From positions 117,517-181,516 of the forward strand of contig JAHHIF010000011.1 of assembly GCA_019358875.1 (NCBI GenBank): a stretch of DNA of 64,000 nucleotides, given 5' to 3'. The translations under genes were made by a program, and so were the position numbers. How positions within the stretch are numbered: position 1 is the first letter of the stretch; each line of letters opens with the position of its first letter. Under the pieces are notes generated by a model. It did no database searches. It saw only the letters and a program-made list of their open reading frames with translations, and was not told where the DNA came from. This stretch comes from Symplocastrum torsivum CPER-KK1. Lineage in GTDB: Bacteria; Cyanobacteriota; Cyanobacteriia; Cyanobacteriales; Coleofasciculaceae. Positions 29,125 to 39,546 of this stretch are shown one piece after another.

Positions 29125-30270
29125 TTAATAACTGCTAATCTGTCCAGCCTGAACTGTAAGAATTTGAGAAGAGTTCAGCCACTGGGAGTCAAAAGCACCC
29201 AAGTGTGTTGTCGTAATCAAGGTCTGAAATCGGTCTTGAATAGTATCAAGTAGCTGATTTTGACGACTTAGGTCGAGTTCTGCTAAGACATCATCAAGTA
29301 GCAGCAGTGGCGGTTCACCCACGACTTCTTCAATTAGCTGAAGTTCTGCCAACTTCAAGGCGAGTACAAGTGTCCGTTGCTGACCTTGTGAACCATAAGA
29401 CCTTGCCGGAGTTTCGTTGATGATAAACTCAACTTCATCTCGGTGAGGGCCAACCAGAGTTGTACCGTGAGTATGTTCAGGAATTCGGCGTTGTTTGATT
29501 TTGTCTAAAAAAGCTTGCTGCACTCCCTCTGAATCGCCTTTTTCAATGCTGACATTGGGAGCATAGGTTACTTCTAGTAACTCAGTTGCTCCGCTAATAC
29601 TGGTGTGCCATGTGGTGGCGAGTGGGGCAAGTCGTTCCAGAACTCTTGCTCGCCGCCGCGTCACTCGTGAGCCAGTGGTTGCGAGTTGGGCATCCCACAG
29701 CGCTAGTTCGTCAATAGAGTCTCTGGTTGATAACTCATCAATTTTGCCTTCTAACTCTTGCTTGCGGAGTTTTTTGAGGAGGGCGTTACGCTGTCGCAGC
29801 ACTTGGTTATATTGCTGCAAGATGTAGGCGTAGATAGGTTCTAGTTGAGTGAGTATCAAATCCAACCAATTGCGACGCCGTTCTGGTGCGCCCCGCACAA
29901 GTTCCAAATCTAGGCTTGAGAACTGCACGGCATTGAGGATGCCCAAAAAGTCTAGCTGGCGACGTAAGGATTCTTGATTGAGAGCAACAGTACGCCGTCC
30001 TTGAGTACGAAGAGTTAAAGCTAGCTCCACTGGGCCATAGGCACGTTCTAGATTAGCCTGAATTTGACCAACAGCCGCGTCTTCCAAAACGAGATCGCGA
30101 TCGCGTACTGAACGATGACTCTTGAGAGTTGAGAGTAACTCCACTGCCTCCAGCAGATTCGACTTCCCCTGAGCATTATTCCCCACCAAAATTGTCTTCG
30201 GGGCATCGAAATCGACTACACAATCCCGATAATTGCGAAATTGTCTGAGGTGCAGAGTTTTTAGATACAT
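29125..30270 (-). CDS. recF: DNA replication and repair protein RecF
   Basis: 381 residues, usual length. N-terminus 'MYLKTLHLRQFRNYRD' and Walker A 'LVGNNAQGKSNLLEAVELL' (about 28-46); the ABC-type signature region 'SYGSQGQQRTLVLALKLAE' (about 290-308) and Walker B 'PPLLLLDDVLAELD' (about 318-331). RecF is an SMC-like ATPase that helps load RecA at single-stranded gaps with RecO and RecR. It is not next to dnaA/dnaN here, as is usual in cyanobacteria. Confidence 0.97.
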   Translation of the reverse strand: MYLKTLHLRQFRNYRDCVVDFDAPKTILVGNNAQGKSNLLEAVELLSTLKSHRSVRDRDLVLEDAAVGQIQANLERAYGPVELALTLRTQGRRTVALNQESLRRQLDFLGILNAVQFSSLDLELVRGAPERRRNWLDLILTQLEPIYAYILQQYNQVLRQRNALLKKLRKQELEGKIDELSTRDSIDELALWDAQLATTGSRVTRRRARVLERLAPLATTWHTSISGATELLEVTYAPNVSIEKGDSEGVQQAFLDKIKQRRIPEHTHGTTLVGPHRDEVEFIINETPARSYGSQGQQRTLVLALKLAELQLIEEVVGEPPLLLLDDVLAELDLSRQNQLLDTIQDRFQTLITTTHLGAFDSQWLNSSQILTVQAGQISSY

Positions 30271-30284
30271 TTTGGCATTGGTTA

Positions 30285-30361
30285 TTGGTCAATCGTTATT
30301 GGTTGTTTGTTATTGGTTATTGGTCAAACAACTAATAACAAACAACGAACCACTAACCACT
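30285..30361. repeat. Short tandem words between recF and the P-type ATPase gene
   Basis: The spacer is built from repeats of 'TTATTGGT' and its kin on one side and 'AACAACTAATAACAAAC' and 'CCACTAACCACTAAC' on the other. The two halves are partly complementary and could form a long imperfect hairpin. This is the short tandem repeat type seen in filamentous cyanobacteria. Confidence 0.55.
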
Positions 30362-30371
30362 AACAACTGAC

Positions 30372-33272
30372 TTAAGAGCGACGAGAGTAGTAAAAACGGA
30401 AAAACAGCTTCTCTAGCTCCACCCAAACCAACAGTAAGCTGCTAAAGGCAAAGCAGATACCAAGTTCCTGCAAGCTCAAGAAGTGAGTGCCAAAGAAATC
30501 TCGTAAGAACGGAACGTAAACCAGGGCTAACTGCAACGCTGTCGTTACAAGCACAGCCCAGAGCAAATAGGGGTTAGTAAAGGGATTGAGTTCTATCACC
30601 AACCGATTGTTAGAGCGAACCGCCAAAGCGTGACCCATTTGGGCAAGACAGAGAGTGGTAAACACCATCGTTTTCCAAGTATCTGGACCTCCTGGCCCGT
30701 TATAACCAGGTGCATGGGTATAGTTATAAGCCCATACCATCAAGGCAATGCTGATAATCGCAAAAACAATACCGATGCGAACCATGTAAGAGCCTAGTCC
30801 TCTAGCAAAGATACTTTCGCGAGGACTAAAAGGAGGACGTTTCATCACATCCGGTTCCGCCGGTTCTACCGCCAGGGCGAGGGCAGGTAAACCATCAGTG
30901 ACGAGGTTCATCCAAAGGATTTGTAACGGGGTAAGGGGAACACCACCGAGTCCAAGCAGTGGTGCCGCAGCAATCGTTAAAACTTCCCCAATATTGCTAC
31001 CCAGGATGTATTTGATAAAGCGGCGGATGTTCATGTAAACAACCCGACCTTCTTCTGTTGCCGCAACAATCGTGGCAAAGTTGTCATCGAGGAGTACCAT
31101 GTCGCTAGCTTCTTTACTCACGTCAGTGCCAGTAATCCCCATAGCGATACCAATGTCTGCTTGCTTAAGCGCAGGAGCATCGTTCACACCATCGCCTGTC
31201 ATCGCGGTGAATTTACCACGACTCTGAAGGGCTTGGACAATCCGTAGCTTGTGTTCTGGAGAAACACGGGCATAAATACTGACATTTTCGACTTGTTGCT
31301 CTAGTTCCTCCTGGCTAAGGCGTTGTAATTCCGGACCTGCCAAAACGCGATCGCCTACTTTCGCAATCCCTAAATCATGCGCGATCGCTTGTGCTGTTAG
31401 CTGGTGGTCACCCGTAATCATCACTGCCCGAATGCCGGCTTCACGACATTTTGCCACCGCGTCCCGCACTTCTGGACGTGGCGCATCCAACATTCCCACC
31501 AGTCCCAGCCAGATTAACTCTCGCTCTGTCGCTTCATCTGAGCCTTCCGGCGGCTTGGTATCCAAAGGTTTATAGGCAAAGCCCAACACCCGCAAACCTG
31601 CACCTGCCATCTGGTTATTCTGCTCCAATATCAAAGAGCGCTCTTCGTTGCTAAGTGCTTGGGTAGCGTCGCCTTGCTGGTAGGTGGTACAACGCTCCAA
31701 AATCAGTTCAGGTGAACCCTTGGTAAACATGATGAAGGGTGAATTTTGCGCGGGACGGGCGACGTTTTGAGTACTTCCTTCACAAATCACACTCATCCGC
31801 TTACGTTCTGAGGAAAAGGGAAACTCCTCAACCCGTTTGAGTTGGCGGTTCAATGGTTCCTTTTCCAAACCCGCTTTCCCTGCTAAGGAAAGCAACGCGC
31901 CTTCAGTCGGGTCACCTAAAATTGCCCACTCGCTCTCAAAGCTTTTTGTCGCCTTACCTTTGCCATTCTCCTGCCGTTGGGGTTCTTCACGTTGCAATAG
32001 GGCATCATTGCACAGCACACAGGCAAGCAGCAGCGTTTGTAGTTCTGGATTCTGCTCAGGTGTAGTGGGCTGATTGTTGATTCTAAACTCCCCTTGGGGG
32101 GCGTAACCTTCACCTGTGACGCTGAACGTCTGTCTCCCGGTGGCAACTTTCTGCACCACCATTTTGTTTTGTGTCAGTGTGCCAGTTTTATCTGAGCAAA
32201 TCGTCGTGACACTTCCCAAAGTTTCCACAGCCGGCAGTTTGCGGATTAGGGCATGGCGACGCACCATCCGCTGCGTTCCTAGTGCAAGGGTGACTGTAAT
32301 GACTGCTGGTAGACCTTCTGGAACAACCGCGACGGCCATCGACAGAGAAACTTCCACCAACTCTTGCAAGACACCCCAATCGAGTCTATTCGACTTGAAG
32401 TAAGAGGCTGCCATGCCACCCACGATGACTATTGCTACTAGAATAAGTGAGCCAGTGACGAGAACATTACCCAGTTGAGTCATCCGCCGCTGCAAGGGGG
32501 TTGGTTCACTTTCCACAGATTGCAGCATTTCGGCAATTTTGCCTAATTCTGTCCGCATCCCTGTGCCTGTGACGAGTACAGTACCTCGTCCCTGGACAAC
32601 TTCAGTTCCCTGATAGACCAAGTTAATGCGATCGCCTAACGGTGTTTCTTCATTCAGGTGTATGTCTACCTTCTTGTTTACCGCTTGGGCTTCTCCTGTG
32701 AGTGCCGCCTCTCGTATCTGAAGATTTGATTCCTCAATTAGACGCCCATCGGCTGACACCTGAACCCCTGCTTCCAGAAGCATGATATCTCCTGGCACCA
32801 GTTCCTTTCCATCTATTTCAAAGGTTCTGCCGTCCCGAATCACTCTAACCTTGGGGGAAGAAAGGCTTTTAAGTGCCGCTAGCGCTTGTTCTGCACGGCT
32901 TTCCTGGAGATAACCTAGGACACCGTTGAGGATAACAATCAACAAAATGGCGATCGTATCTTTGAAGGGAATACCCTCAAATGACCCTTGTCGCAGTGCC
33001 AACAGGTCTAGAAGTCCTGAGATGAGGGCTACCGCAATCAGCATCAATAACATGATGTTTTTGAACTGATCAAGGAGAATTTCCCAAGAACTACGGCCTG
33101 CGGCTTCTTCTAGCTCATTGGAACCATATTGCTGCAATCGCTCTTGTACTTGTTGAGAAGTCAGACCGGTTTCTGGGTTGCTGCCGAACTCTGACAGCGT
33201 CTTCTCAGCGTCTAGGGTATACCAGGGAGTTGCCAGATCAGGTAAGGAATTTGAACGTGTCGATGGAGTCAC
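30372..33272 (-). CDS. P-type cation-transporting ATPase (Ca2+-ATPase-like, P2)
   Basis: 966 residues. Phosphorylation motif '[13 protein letters not shown]', actuator 'LTGEAQAV', nucleotide-binding residues with 'FTKGSPE', hinge '[14 protein letters not shown]' and '[20 protein letters not shown]'. Membrane segment 4 carries '[17 protein letters not shown]', the PEGLP form of Ca2+ (SERCA/PMR1-like) pumps. The C-terminus has the cation-ATPase domain with '[20 protein letters not shown]'. About ten membrane segments. It probably exports Ca2+, or possibly Mn2+; ion choice is inference. It lies between recF and a lipid kinase on the same strand. Confidence 0.93.
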   Translation of the reverse strand: MTPSTRSNSLPDLATPWYTLDAEKTLSEFGSNPETGLTSQQVQERLQQYGSNELEEAAGRSSWEILLDQFKNIMLLMLIAVALISGLLDLLALRQGSFEGIPFKDTIAILLIVILNGVLGYLQESRAEQALAALKSLSSPKVRVIRDGRTFEIDGKELVPGDIMLLEAGVQVSADGRLIEESNLQIREAALTGEAQAVNKKVDIHLNEETPLGDRINLVYQGTEVVQGRGTVLVTGTGMRTELGKIAEMLQSVESEPTPLQRRMTQLGNVLVTGSLILVAIVIVGGMAASYFKSNRLDWGVLQELVEVSLSMAVAVVPEGLPAVITVTLALGTQRMVRRHALIRKLPAVETLGSVTTICSDKTGTLTQNKMVVQKVATGRQTFSVTGEGYAPQGEFRINNQPTTPEQNPELQTLLLACVLCNDALLQREEPQRQENGKGKATKSFESEWAILGDPTEGALLSLAGKAGLEKEPLNRQLKRVEEFPFSSERKRMSVICEGSTQNVARPAQNSPFIMFTKGSPELILERCTTYQQGDATQALSNEERSLILEQNNQMAGAGLRVLGFAYKPLDTKPPEGSDEATERELIWLGLVGMLDAPRPEVRDAVAKCREAGIRAVMITGDHQLTAQAIAHDLGIAKVGDRVLAGPELQRLSQEELEQQVENVSIYARVSPEHKLRIVQALQSRGKFTAMTGDGVNDAPALKQADIGIAMGITGTDVSKEASDMVLLDDNFATIVAATEEGRVVYMNIRRFIKYILGSNIGEVLTIAAAPLLGLGGVPLTPLQILWMNLVTDGLPALALAVEPAEPDVMKRPPFSPRESIFARGLGSYMVRIGIVFAIISIALMVWAYNYTHAPGYNGPGGPDTWKTMVFTTLCLAQMGHALAVRSNNRLVIELNPFTNPYLLWAVLVTTALQLALVYVPFLRDFFGTHFLSLQELGICFAFSSLLLVWVELEKLFFRFYYSRRS

Positions 33273-33373
33273 GGGAATGTTTTCTTAAACACGATACGAA
33301 ATCAATCATATTCTTAAACCCAAAGCCTCGACAAAGACTAGTTCTTTCCCGGTTCCTCTCTGCGCTTAGTTTA

Positions 33374-34300
33374 TCAAGCGTCGGGTTGTATATTTTTTAA
33401 CGGAGGAAGCACCGGGAAATCTGGCACAAATACTTCCAACGCTTTGGGAACAACGTGGAATTTCGCTGGAGTGTATGTGACAATTTCACCATCAGCATTG
33501 ATCGGCTGAGGTTTACGAGTATAAATTTCAAATTCTTTGCCCTGAAGAGTACGTACACCCTGTAAATTAGCCTGTCGTCCTCTCCACATGGCTGGTAATA
33601 ACACAAAAATCTGCCACCAGTGATGATACTCCAAACTATATAAATCCAAGCGTTCATCGTTAATGGCCGCATCATCAGCCACTGCCATGCCACCGCCATA
33701 GTAGCGCCCGTTACCAACGGCAATTTGTACAGTTTTTACAGAAATTGACTCTCCACGCAGACGAATCTGAGCCCGAAAGGGTCGAGCTTTCCAAATCACT
33801 CGAATCGCCGTCACCGCATACGCCAAGACTCCCCAAACACGCTTGGCTTCTTTGTTCAGTTGCCTTGTAATTTGTACACTCAACCCAAGACTCGCGACAT
33901 TAAAGAAATGTTTATCGTTAACCTTTCCTAAATCAATCCGCTGGCTTTGACCTGCCGCAATTACCTGGCAAGCTTTGGGTATTGATTGGGGAATCCTCAG
34001 AGTACGGGCGAGGTCATTAGCCGTTCCTAATGGCAAAATTCCTAAGGGGAGTTGAGTATCGACTAAGCCCTCTATAGCGGCATTTAAGGTGCCATCGCCA
34101 CCACCGATGATTACTATGTCAACGCGATCGCGATAACTCCGGATAATGTCTGATAGCTGCTGGGTTTGATCGGTTGGCTCTTCAAAAAGTTCAAAGCCCA
34201 GCGATTGCAACTGCGTCACCACTTGGGAAAGAGTGTCGTGTCCTCGCCGAGAGTGATGATTTACCAGCAACAGCACTCGTTGCTTCATGCTGCCCCTCAT
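33374..34300 (-). CDS. Diacylglycerol kinase-like lipid kinase (YegS/DgkB family)
   Basis: 308 residues with the catalytic-domain signature 'VDIVIIGGGDGTLNAAIEGL' (about 59-78), then 'LPLGILPLGTANDLARTL' and 'VAVGNGRYYGGGMAVADDA'. The C-terminal 'INADGEI' matches the conserved DGE of the family. These enzymes phosphorylate diacylglycerol or related lipids at the inner membrane face. Met5 ('MKQRVLLLVNHHSRRGH') may be the true start, as the family usually begins directly with this strand. Confidence 0.9.
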   Translation of the reverse strand: MRGSMKQRVLLLVNHHSRRGHDTLSQVVTQLQSLGFELFEEPTDQTQQLSDIIRSYRDRVDIVIIGGGDGTLNAAIEGLVDTQLPLGILPLGTANDLARTLRIPQSIPKACQVIAAGQSQRIDLGKVNDKHFFNVASLGLSVQITRQLNKEAKRVWGVLAYAVTAIRVIWKARPFRAQIRLRGESISVKTVQIAVGNGRYYGGGMAVADDAAINDERLDLYSLEYHHWWQIFVLLPAMWRGRQANLQGVRTLQGKEFEIYTRKPQPINADGEIVTYTPAKFHVVPKALEVFVPDFPVLPPLKNIQPDA

Positions 34301-34502
34301 CTTTGTTAAAAGTACTGTAATAATCCCACAAAATATTGGAAAAACAACTGCAATAGCTATAGATACTTAGCTCGACTTTGATGCTTTACCGAGAGAAAAA
34401 CAGGCTGAGGTAAGAATACTTCCTAGAGCTTTGTTTAGTGAAAAAATTTTTGATGAAGACTGGCTCAATGTTACAAAAATTAAGGCTTGCAACCGTAAAC
34501 GG

Positions 34503-36413
34503 ATGATATTAGGCGCGAGAACAATAAGGCGATTGCTAATCGCACTACCCCTCTTTACTGCCCTTAGTGTTACACCAATCGCTGCTACACCCATCGTCCC
34601 AGCGGCAGATGGTACAGGTACTCTCATCACGCCTGAGGGCAACCGTTTTGACATCACTGGTGGTACAACGTCGGCTGATGGCACGAACCTCTTCCACAGC
34701 TTCACGCAGTTTGGTCTAGATTCTCATCAAATCGCTAACTTTCTTTCCAACCCAGCCGTTGTAAATATTCTGGGACGTGTTACAGGAGGAGAGGCTTCAG
34801 TAATCGAGGGTTTGCTGCAAGTCAGTGGCGGCAATTCCAATTTATTTCTAATGAATCCAGCCGGGATAGTTTTTGGCGCAAATGCCCAACTCAATGTCCC
34901 TGCTGACTTTACCGCTACGACTGCTACAGGTATCGGGTTTAGTGATAATAGCTGGTTTCAGGCAGTGGGTTTTAATAACTATGCCTCACTTATCGGCACA
35001 CCTAATACCTTTAACTTTGGGACAACAGGAACACCAGGGGCAATTTTAAACACGGGTAATCTCGCGGTAGGAGAAGGGCAAAATCTCTCGTTACTGGGCG
35101 GTACTGTTATTAGTACAGGACAGCTGACAGCACCGAACGGGAACATCATTGTCACCGCCGTGCCAGGGCAAAATCTCGTGCGTCTTTCTCAACCAGGACA
35201 TCTGCTGAGTTTAGACATTCAACCCAATAACCTCATCACGGCTGACCCAAACTCACCAGGGGGCAACTCAGGGGAGATTGTCCCTACTCCTGCCTCCTTA
35301 GCAGAGTTATTGACGGGTGGTAACACAGGTCATGCTACAGGTGTTGTGGTAAACGGCAATCAGGTTGCTCTAACAAGTTCGGGATTAGAGATTGAGAACG
35401 GTGATGTAGTGGCAAAGGGTGTAACGGTAGGAAATGCATTTCTTTGGGCAAATCATGACCTGACATTGGTAGAGAGTCAGCTACAAACGACTAGTAACTT
35501 GAATTTACTGGCACAGAACATCGTGCGAGTGCGCGATAGTGTCGCGAATTCTTTCCTCGCCCAAGCCGGGGGAAATCTTTACATTCAGGGCAATCAGGGA
35601 ATTGATATTCTCGCACTGAATCATCTTTACCAGACGCCATTTACCAGTGGCGGGAATCTCAGTTTAGTAAGCGATCGCATTATCTCCGGTGATGCTCATT
35701 TTTCAAGTGGTGGAAGTTTCTCAATTCTCAACTTGGCAGGACAAGGCGGCAATTTTGTTAGTCTCTACGACCCAATTATCACAGCGATCGGGGATGTCAG
35801 GTTTGGTGATTACACAGGTGCTTCCCTAAAGGTAGAAGCAACAGGCAGCATTACAGGTGGAAACATCACAATCACGCAAGCCGATACCGCTTTAACAGGA
35901 CTAGACCCGGATATTGCTATTTTGGCGGGTAGTCCTTCGCTGATATTGAGGGCAGGATTGGACTTTGACGAACTGCAAAATCCTACCAATGTTCCACCCG
36001 ATTTTGTCACGCCAGAAGGAACGTTTACCTCGGTTGGAGAAGCGTCAGGTGGAAGAATTACGGTAGGGAATATAACCACAGCAGGTGGACCAATAATTTT
36101 GGCGGCTCCCTTGTCGATTAATCTTACTGGAGAAGCGATCGCCTCAAATGGTGGCAATATCACTTTCGATGGCCCAGTCATCCTTTACAGCGAGGAGACT
36201 ACTATCAACTCAGCAGGGGGCAACATCGCGTTTAATAGCACCGTGGATGCGGCTCACACCTACGAATATGTGGCTGACCCCTTGAATTGGATCGATGCAC
36301 TAAATGCCGCTCAAGAAAGAACATTTAAAGGTCAACAAGGTTATCTGGTGACGATTACCTCAGAAGCAGAAAATGCCAAAGTTTTTACACTAGTGCAAGA
36401 AGGCAGAAGATAG
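34503..36413 (+). CDS. Two-partner secretion exoprotein (TpsA), N-terminal part, ends at a frame break
   Basis: I prefer the ATG at 34503 over a TTG at 34431; it gives a signal peptide directly ('RRLLIALPLFTALSVTPIAA'). The TPS/haemagglutination domain follows (about residues 35-280): 'GTLITPEGNRFDITGG', 'FHSFTQFGLDS', 'NSNLFLMNPAGIVFGANAQL'. This domain directs secretion through a partner outer-membrane pore. A beta-helix region comes next, then the start of a C-type lectin-like fold ('NWIDALNAAQERTFKGQQGY', 'LVTITSEAENAK'). The frame stops at 36413 in mid-lectin. The rest of the lectin and the remaining protein lie in another frame downstream, so this is the first part of one broken gene. 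Confidence 0.8.
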   Translation: MILGARTIRRLLIALPLFTALSVTPIAATPIVPAADGTGTLITPEGNRFDITGGTTSADGTNLFHSFTQFGLDSHQIANFLSNPAVVNILGRVTGGEASVIEGLLQVSGGNSNLFLMNPAGIVFGANAQLNVPADFTATTATGIGFSDNSWFQAVGFNNYASLIGTPNTFNFGTTGTPGAILNTGNLAVGEGQNLSLLGGTVISTGQLTAPNGNIIVTAVPGQNLVRLSQPGHLLSLDIQPNNLITADPNSPGGNSGEIVPTPASLAELLTGGNTGHATGVVVNGNQVALTSSGLEIENGDVVAKGVTVGNAFLWANHDLTLVESQLQTTSNLNLLAQNIVRVRDSVANSFLAQAGGNLYIQGNQGIDILALNHLYQTPFTSGGNLSLVSDRIISGDAHFSSGGSFSILNLAGQGGNFVSLYDPIITAIGDVRFGDYTGASLKVEATGSITGGNITITQADTALTGLDPDIAILAGSPSLILRAGLDFDELQNPTNVPPDFVTPEGTFTSVGEASGGRITVGNITTAGGPIILAAPLSINLTGEAIASNGGNITFDGPVILYSEETTINSAGGNIAFNSTVDAAHTYEYVADPLNWIDALNAAQERTFKGQQGYLVTITSEAENAKVFTLVQEGRR

Positions 36414-36510
36414 GAGGCTCTTATGCAGAAGCAATATTGCTTTTACAGTAAGCCTTTTAGCCAATGTCCAACTGGATAGTTATTTCCGCCGCGCTGCACT
36501 AGGGATTCCG
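36391..36510 (+). other. Frame break inside the C-type lectin domain
   Basis: Frame 3 (as counted from base 1) reads lectin sequence up to the TAG at 36411. Frame 2 then offers 'GGSYAEAILLLQ' (36413-36448) before a TAA. Frame 1, open from 36394, carries the second half of the lectin ('GLGAWIGASDEAEEGTWRWV') and stays open to 39336. The order 3, 2, 1 suggests two small indels rather than one, although a single shift from frame 3 to 1 is also possible. No slippery heptamer followed by a pseudoknot is evident. Confidence 0.75.
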
Positions 36511-36867
36511 GGTGGTCTTGGTGCTTGGATTGGTGCGAGTGACGAAGCAGAAGAAGGCACTTGGCGATGGGTAACCGGACCAGAGGCAGGAACGGTATTT
36601 TGGGAGGATGGAACCAAAATTGGCTACACCAACTGGGGGAATGGTCAACCAGGCAACGACGAGCCACCAGTCGGAGATCTAGGAGGCGAAGATTACGCGG
36701 AATACGTTCAGATAGACACACAAACATGGAATGACTTAGCCTCTACCCTCCGCCAGCAGGGTTATGTAGTTGAGTACAACGCGGGAACAGCAATTCTGAA
36801 CCTAGAAGCGGGTGCGGGCAATATCAACTTTAGTGATGCTGTCGGTGGAAACACCAGTTTAGGTGGC

Positions 36868-39336
36868 TTGACGATTACTAACGCGAACAATGTGACAGCC
36901 ACCTCGCCCATCGCTGCTGACAGCCTTACCCAATTAGCTGGGACAGGTATCACCACTCTACAGAACATTCAGACGACGGCTGCTAGCGGAGTCAACCTCA
37001 CAACAACAACTATCCAGTTGGAAGGTGGAATTACATCGAATGGTGGTTTGGTAAATCTGACCGCAAGCAACGATATTACTACTAGTGATATTGCTTCATC
37101 TGGTGGTTCTGTGAATCTGATCGCGAACAATGACATTACTACTAGTAATATCACTTCAGTGGGTGGAGGAATTAGCCTCACGAGTACAAGCGGTGGTGCG
37201 ATTAATACGAGTACTGGGACACTTGACTCTAGCTCGATTAACGGTAACGGCGGTGCGATCGCTTTTGACTCAGACGGCAATATTACAGTCGGGAATCTGA
37301 ACTCTTCTTCTGGTACAGGTAACGGCGGTGCGATCGCTTTTGACTCAGACGGCAATATTACAGTCGGGAATCTGAACTCTTCTTCTGGTACGGGTAACGG
37401 TGGTGCGATCGCTTTTGACTCAAGCGGCAACATTACGACGGGAAATCTTGACTCTCATTCCGATGCCAATGCTGCTGGTGAAATTACACTCAATAGCACT
37501 ACAGGAGCCATTTCAACACAACAATTAAGAGCTTCCGGTGATTCTGGCGGTGGGTCAATTACAGTTACGGCTGGTGAATCGATCTTTACTGAGGTGATAG
37601 ACTCTAGTTCGAGTTCTGGAATTGGTGGCTCTGTTACCCTCGACTCTCAAGAAGATATTGAAGTTGCTTCCATTAATGCCCAAGGCGGTACAGGTAGCAG
37701 CGGTGGCGATGTTGACATTACAGCCGGTCAATTTTTCCGGGCATCCGACACATTCCTTGACCAAAATCAAGTCAATGCAAGTATTTCCACTGCTGGTGGA
37801 TTGAATGGTGGTTCAATCACGATTCGACACGATGGGGGGTTCAGGGAAACTCCCTTTGAAGTGGGTGAGGCAACAACGAATGGTACAAATGGGGCAGTTA
37901 CTAGTGGGCAATTCACAATTTCACCCTTCCAATCTTTTCCAGGAAGTTACACTCTGGGCAATATTGAAATCATCACATCAGATTCCCCTCCTGAACCACC
38001 ACCACCAGAGCCAATAATACCTAACCCGGTTGATTTCCTCCCTCCACAGGTGGAGCCGCTCCCTTTAGAGCCAACGAACAACATTCCTCCCCTAGAAATT
38101 GACACGGGAATTGAACAGATAGAGCAGTCATTTAGCCAGGAGTATGAGCAGTATTTCGGTCAAAGCAGCGATACACCAAGCAAAACCTTAGCCCAAGCAC
38201 GTAACATCCTGAGTGAAATTGAGGCAACAACAAATGTGAAAGCGGCGTTTATCTATGTATCTTTTGTTCCTGCCAGCCTTGCCTCACAATCTGCGGCAGA
38301 TAATAAAAGCGATGAGTTGGAACTGTTGCTTGTGACTTCCGAAGGGCGAGCGATACGCAAACGGATTGCTGGGAGTACGCAATCGCAAGTGATTCGTGTT
38401 GTGCGGGACTTCCAAAGCAAAGTCACCAGTTCCAGGAGTACCAATTACTTAAACTCAGCTAAGCAACTCTATCGATGGCTCGTGACTCCTCTGGAAGCTG
38501 ATTTACAAGCGGCTGATATCCAAAATTTAGTGTTCATCATGGACAAGAATCTACGGTCAATTCCACTAGCCGCCCTTCACAGTGGTCAAGAGTTTCTAGT
38601 AGAAAAATACAGTATCAGCCTAATGCCCAGTCTTACGCTGACTGATAGCCAACATCGCGATATTAGAGGCTATCAAGTTTTGGCAATGGGAGCATCACAG
38701 TTTACCGAGCAAAACCCTTTACCCGCTGTTCCTCTGGAGTTATCTGTCATTACACAGCAACTCTGGCAAGGCAAATCATTTTTGAATGAAGACTTCACAC
38801 TGGAGAATCTGAAGTTACAGCGTCAGCTACAGCCTTTTCAGATTGTACACTTGGCAACCCATGGGGAATTTCAACCTGGGGCACCAGCTAATTCCTATCT
38901 TCAACTGTGGGACACAAAGCTGCGACTGAGCCAATTGCCACAACTGAATTGGAGTAACCCACCTGTGGACTTGTTGGTGCTAAGCGCTTGCCGCACAGCA
39001 CTCGGCAATGAACAAGCAGAATTAGGTTTTGCGGGGTTGGCGCTACAAGCTGGTGTCAAGTCGGCACTAGCGAGTCTCTGGTATGTCAGTGATGAGGCAA
39101 CCTTGGGGCTGATGAGTGAGTTTTACCAGCAGTTACGAACAGCACCCATTAAAGCTGAGGCATTGAGGCAGACACAGATAGCCATGTTACGAGGACAAGT
39201 CCGTTTGGAAAATGGTCAACTCGTTGGTACTAGCCGAGGTATTCCCCTACCAGAGGCACTGTCAAATCTTGGAGATAAACAGCTAAGGCATCCTTACTAT
39301 TGGGCAGCTTTCACACTGATTGGTAATCCTTGGTAG
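36868..39336 (+). CDS. TpsA exoprotein, C-terminal part with CHAT protease domain
   Basis: This frame is open from 36394 and begins with the rest of the lectin ('WIGASDEAEEGTWRWVTG', 'NWGNGQPGND'), but the first available start codon is a TTG at 36868, inside a beta-helix. That indicates a severed C-terminal part, not an independent gene. Then come Gly/Ser/Asn-rich beta-helix repeats, a Pro-rich linker ('PPEPPPPEPIIPNPVDF') and a CHAT (caspase-like) domain with 'HLATHGEF' (His codon 38860) and 'VLSACRTALG' (Cys codon 38989), both catalytic residues intact. CHAT domains are cysteine peptidases of the caspase/separase fold. On an exported adhesin it would act outside the cell, or cleave itself. 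Confidence 0.8.
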   Translation: MTITNANNVTATSPIAADSLTQLAGTGITTLQNIQTTAASGVNLTTTTIQLEGGITSNGGLVNLTASNDITTSDIASSGGSVNLIANNDITTSNITSVGGGISLTSTSGGAINTSTGTLDSSSINGNGGAIAFDSDGNITVGNLNSSSGTGNGGAIAFDSDGNITVGNLNSSSGTGNGGAIAFDSSGNITTGNLDSHSDANAAGEITLNSTTGAISTQQLRASGDSGGGSITVTAGESIFTEVIDSSSSSGIGGSVTLDSQEDIEVASINAQGGTGSSGGDVDITAGQFFRASDTFLDQNQVNASISTAGGLNGGSITIRHDGGFRETPFEVGEATTNGTNGAVTSGQFTISPFQSFPGSYTLGNIEIITSDSPPEPPPPEPIIPNPVDFLPPQVEPLPLEPTNNIPPLEIDTGIEQIEQSFSQEYEQYFGQSSDTPSKTLAQARNILSEIEATTNVKAAFIYVSFVPASLASQSAADNKSDELELLLVTSEGRAIRKRIAGSTQSQVIRVVRDFQSKVTSSRSTNYLNSAKQLYRWLVTPLEADLQAADIQNLVFIMDKNLRSIPLAALHSGQEFLVEKYSISLMPSLTLTDSQHRDIRGYQVLAMGASQFTEQNPLPAVPLELSVITQQLWQGKSFLNEDFTLENLKLQRQLQPFQIVHLATHGEFQPGAPANSYLQLWDTKLRLSQLPQLNWSNPPVDLLVLSACRTALGNEQAELGFAGLALQAGVKSALASLWYVSDEATLGLMSEFYQQLRTAPIKAEALRQTQIAMLRGQVRLENGQLVGTSRGIPLPEALSNLGDKQLRHPYYWAAFTLIGNPW
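37243..37467 (+). repeat. 75-base tandem repeat coding 25 residues
   Basis: Copies start at 37243, 37318 and 37393. The first two are identical at protein level and near-identical in DNA ('GNGGAIAFDSDGNITVGN' plus 'LNSSSGT'). The third has diverged. Each unit contains a HIP1 octamer (GCGATCGC). It forms one or more coils of the beta-helix and is a likely site of copy-number change. Confidence 0.9.
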
Positions 39337-39546
39337 TTGTTAGTTGTTGGATAGGTGCCAAGCCGTTTCTGCTACCTTGAAAGCGAAAGTCAAGTCACTA
39401 TTCTTCCTGCAACAGCTAGAAATCTAATAGGCATAGTTGATATTTGTTTTTTTGTTAGTAGTCTTTAGTATTACCTTCAGACTTTAATATTTGCTTCCCA
39501 AATAGCCTCTAACAGTTACTAACAACCAATAACCAATAACCAACAA

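Noticed and set aside
34367..34705. 112-codon minus-strand ORF over the TpsA start
   Set aside because: Antisense to a clear signal peptide and secretion domain; no motif of its own.
37243..37467. Possible CRISPR array because of regular repeats
   Set aside because: Repeats are contiguous 75-base units in a reading frame with no spacers; they code beta-helix coils.
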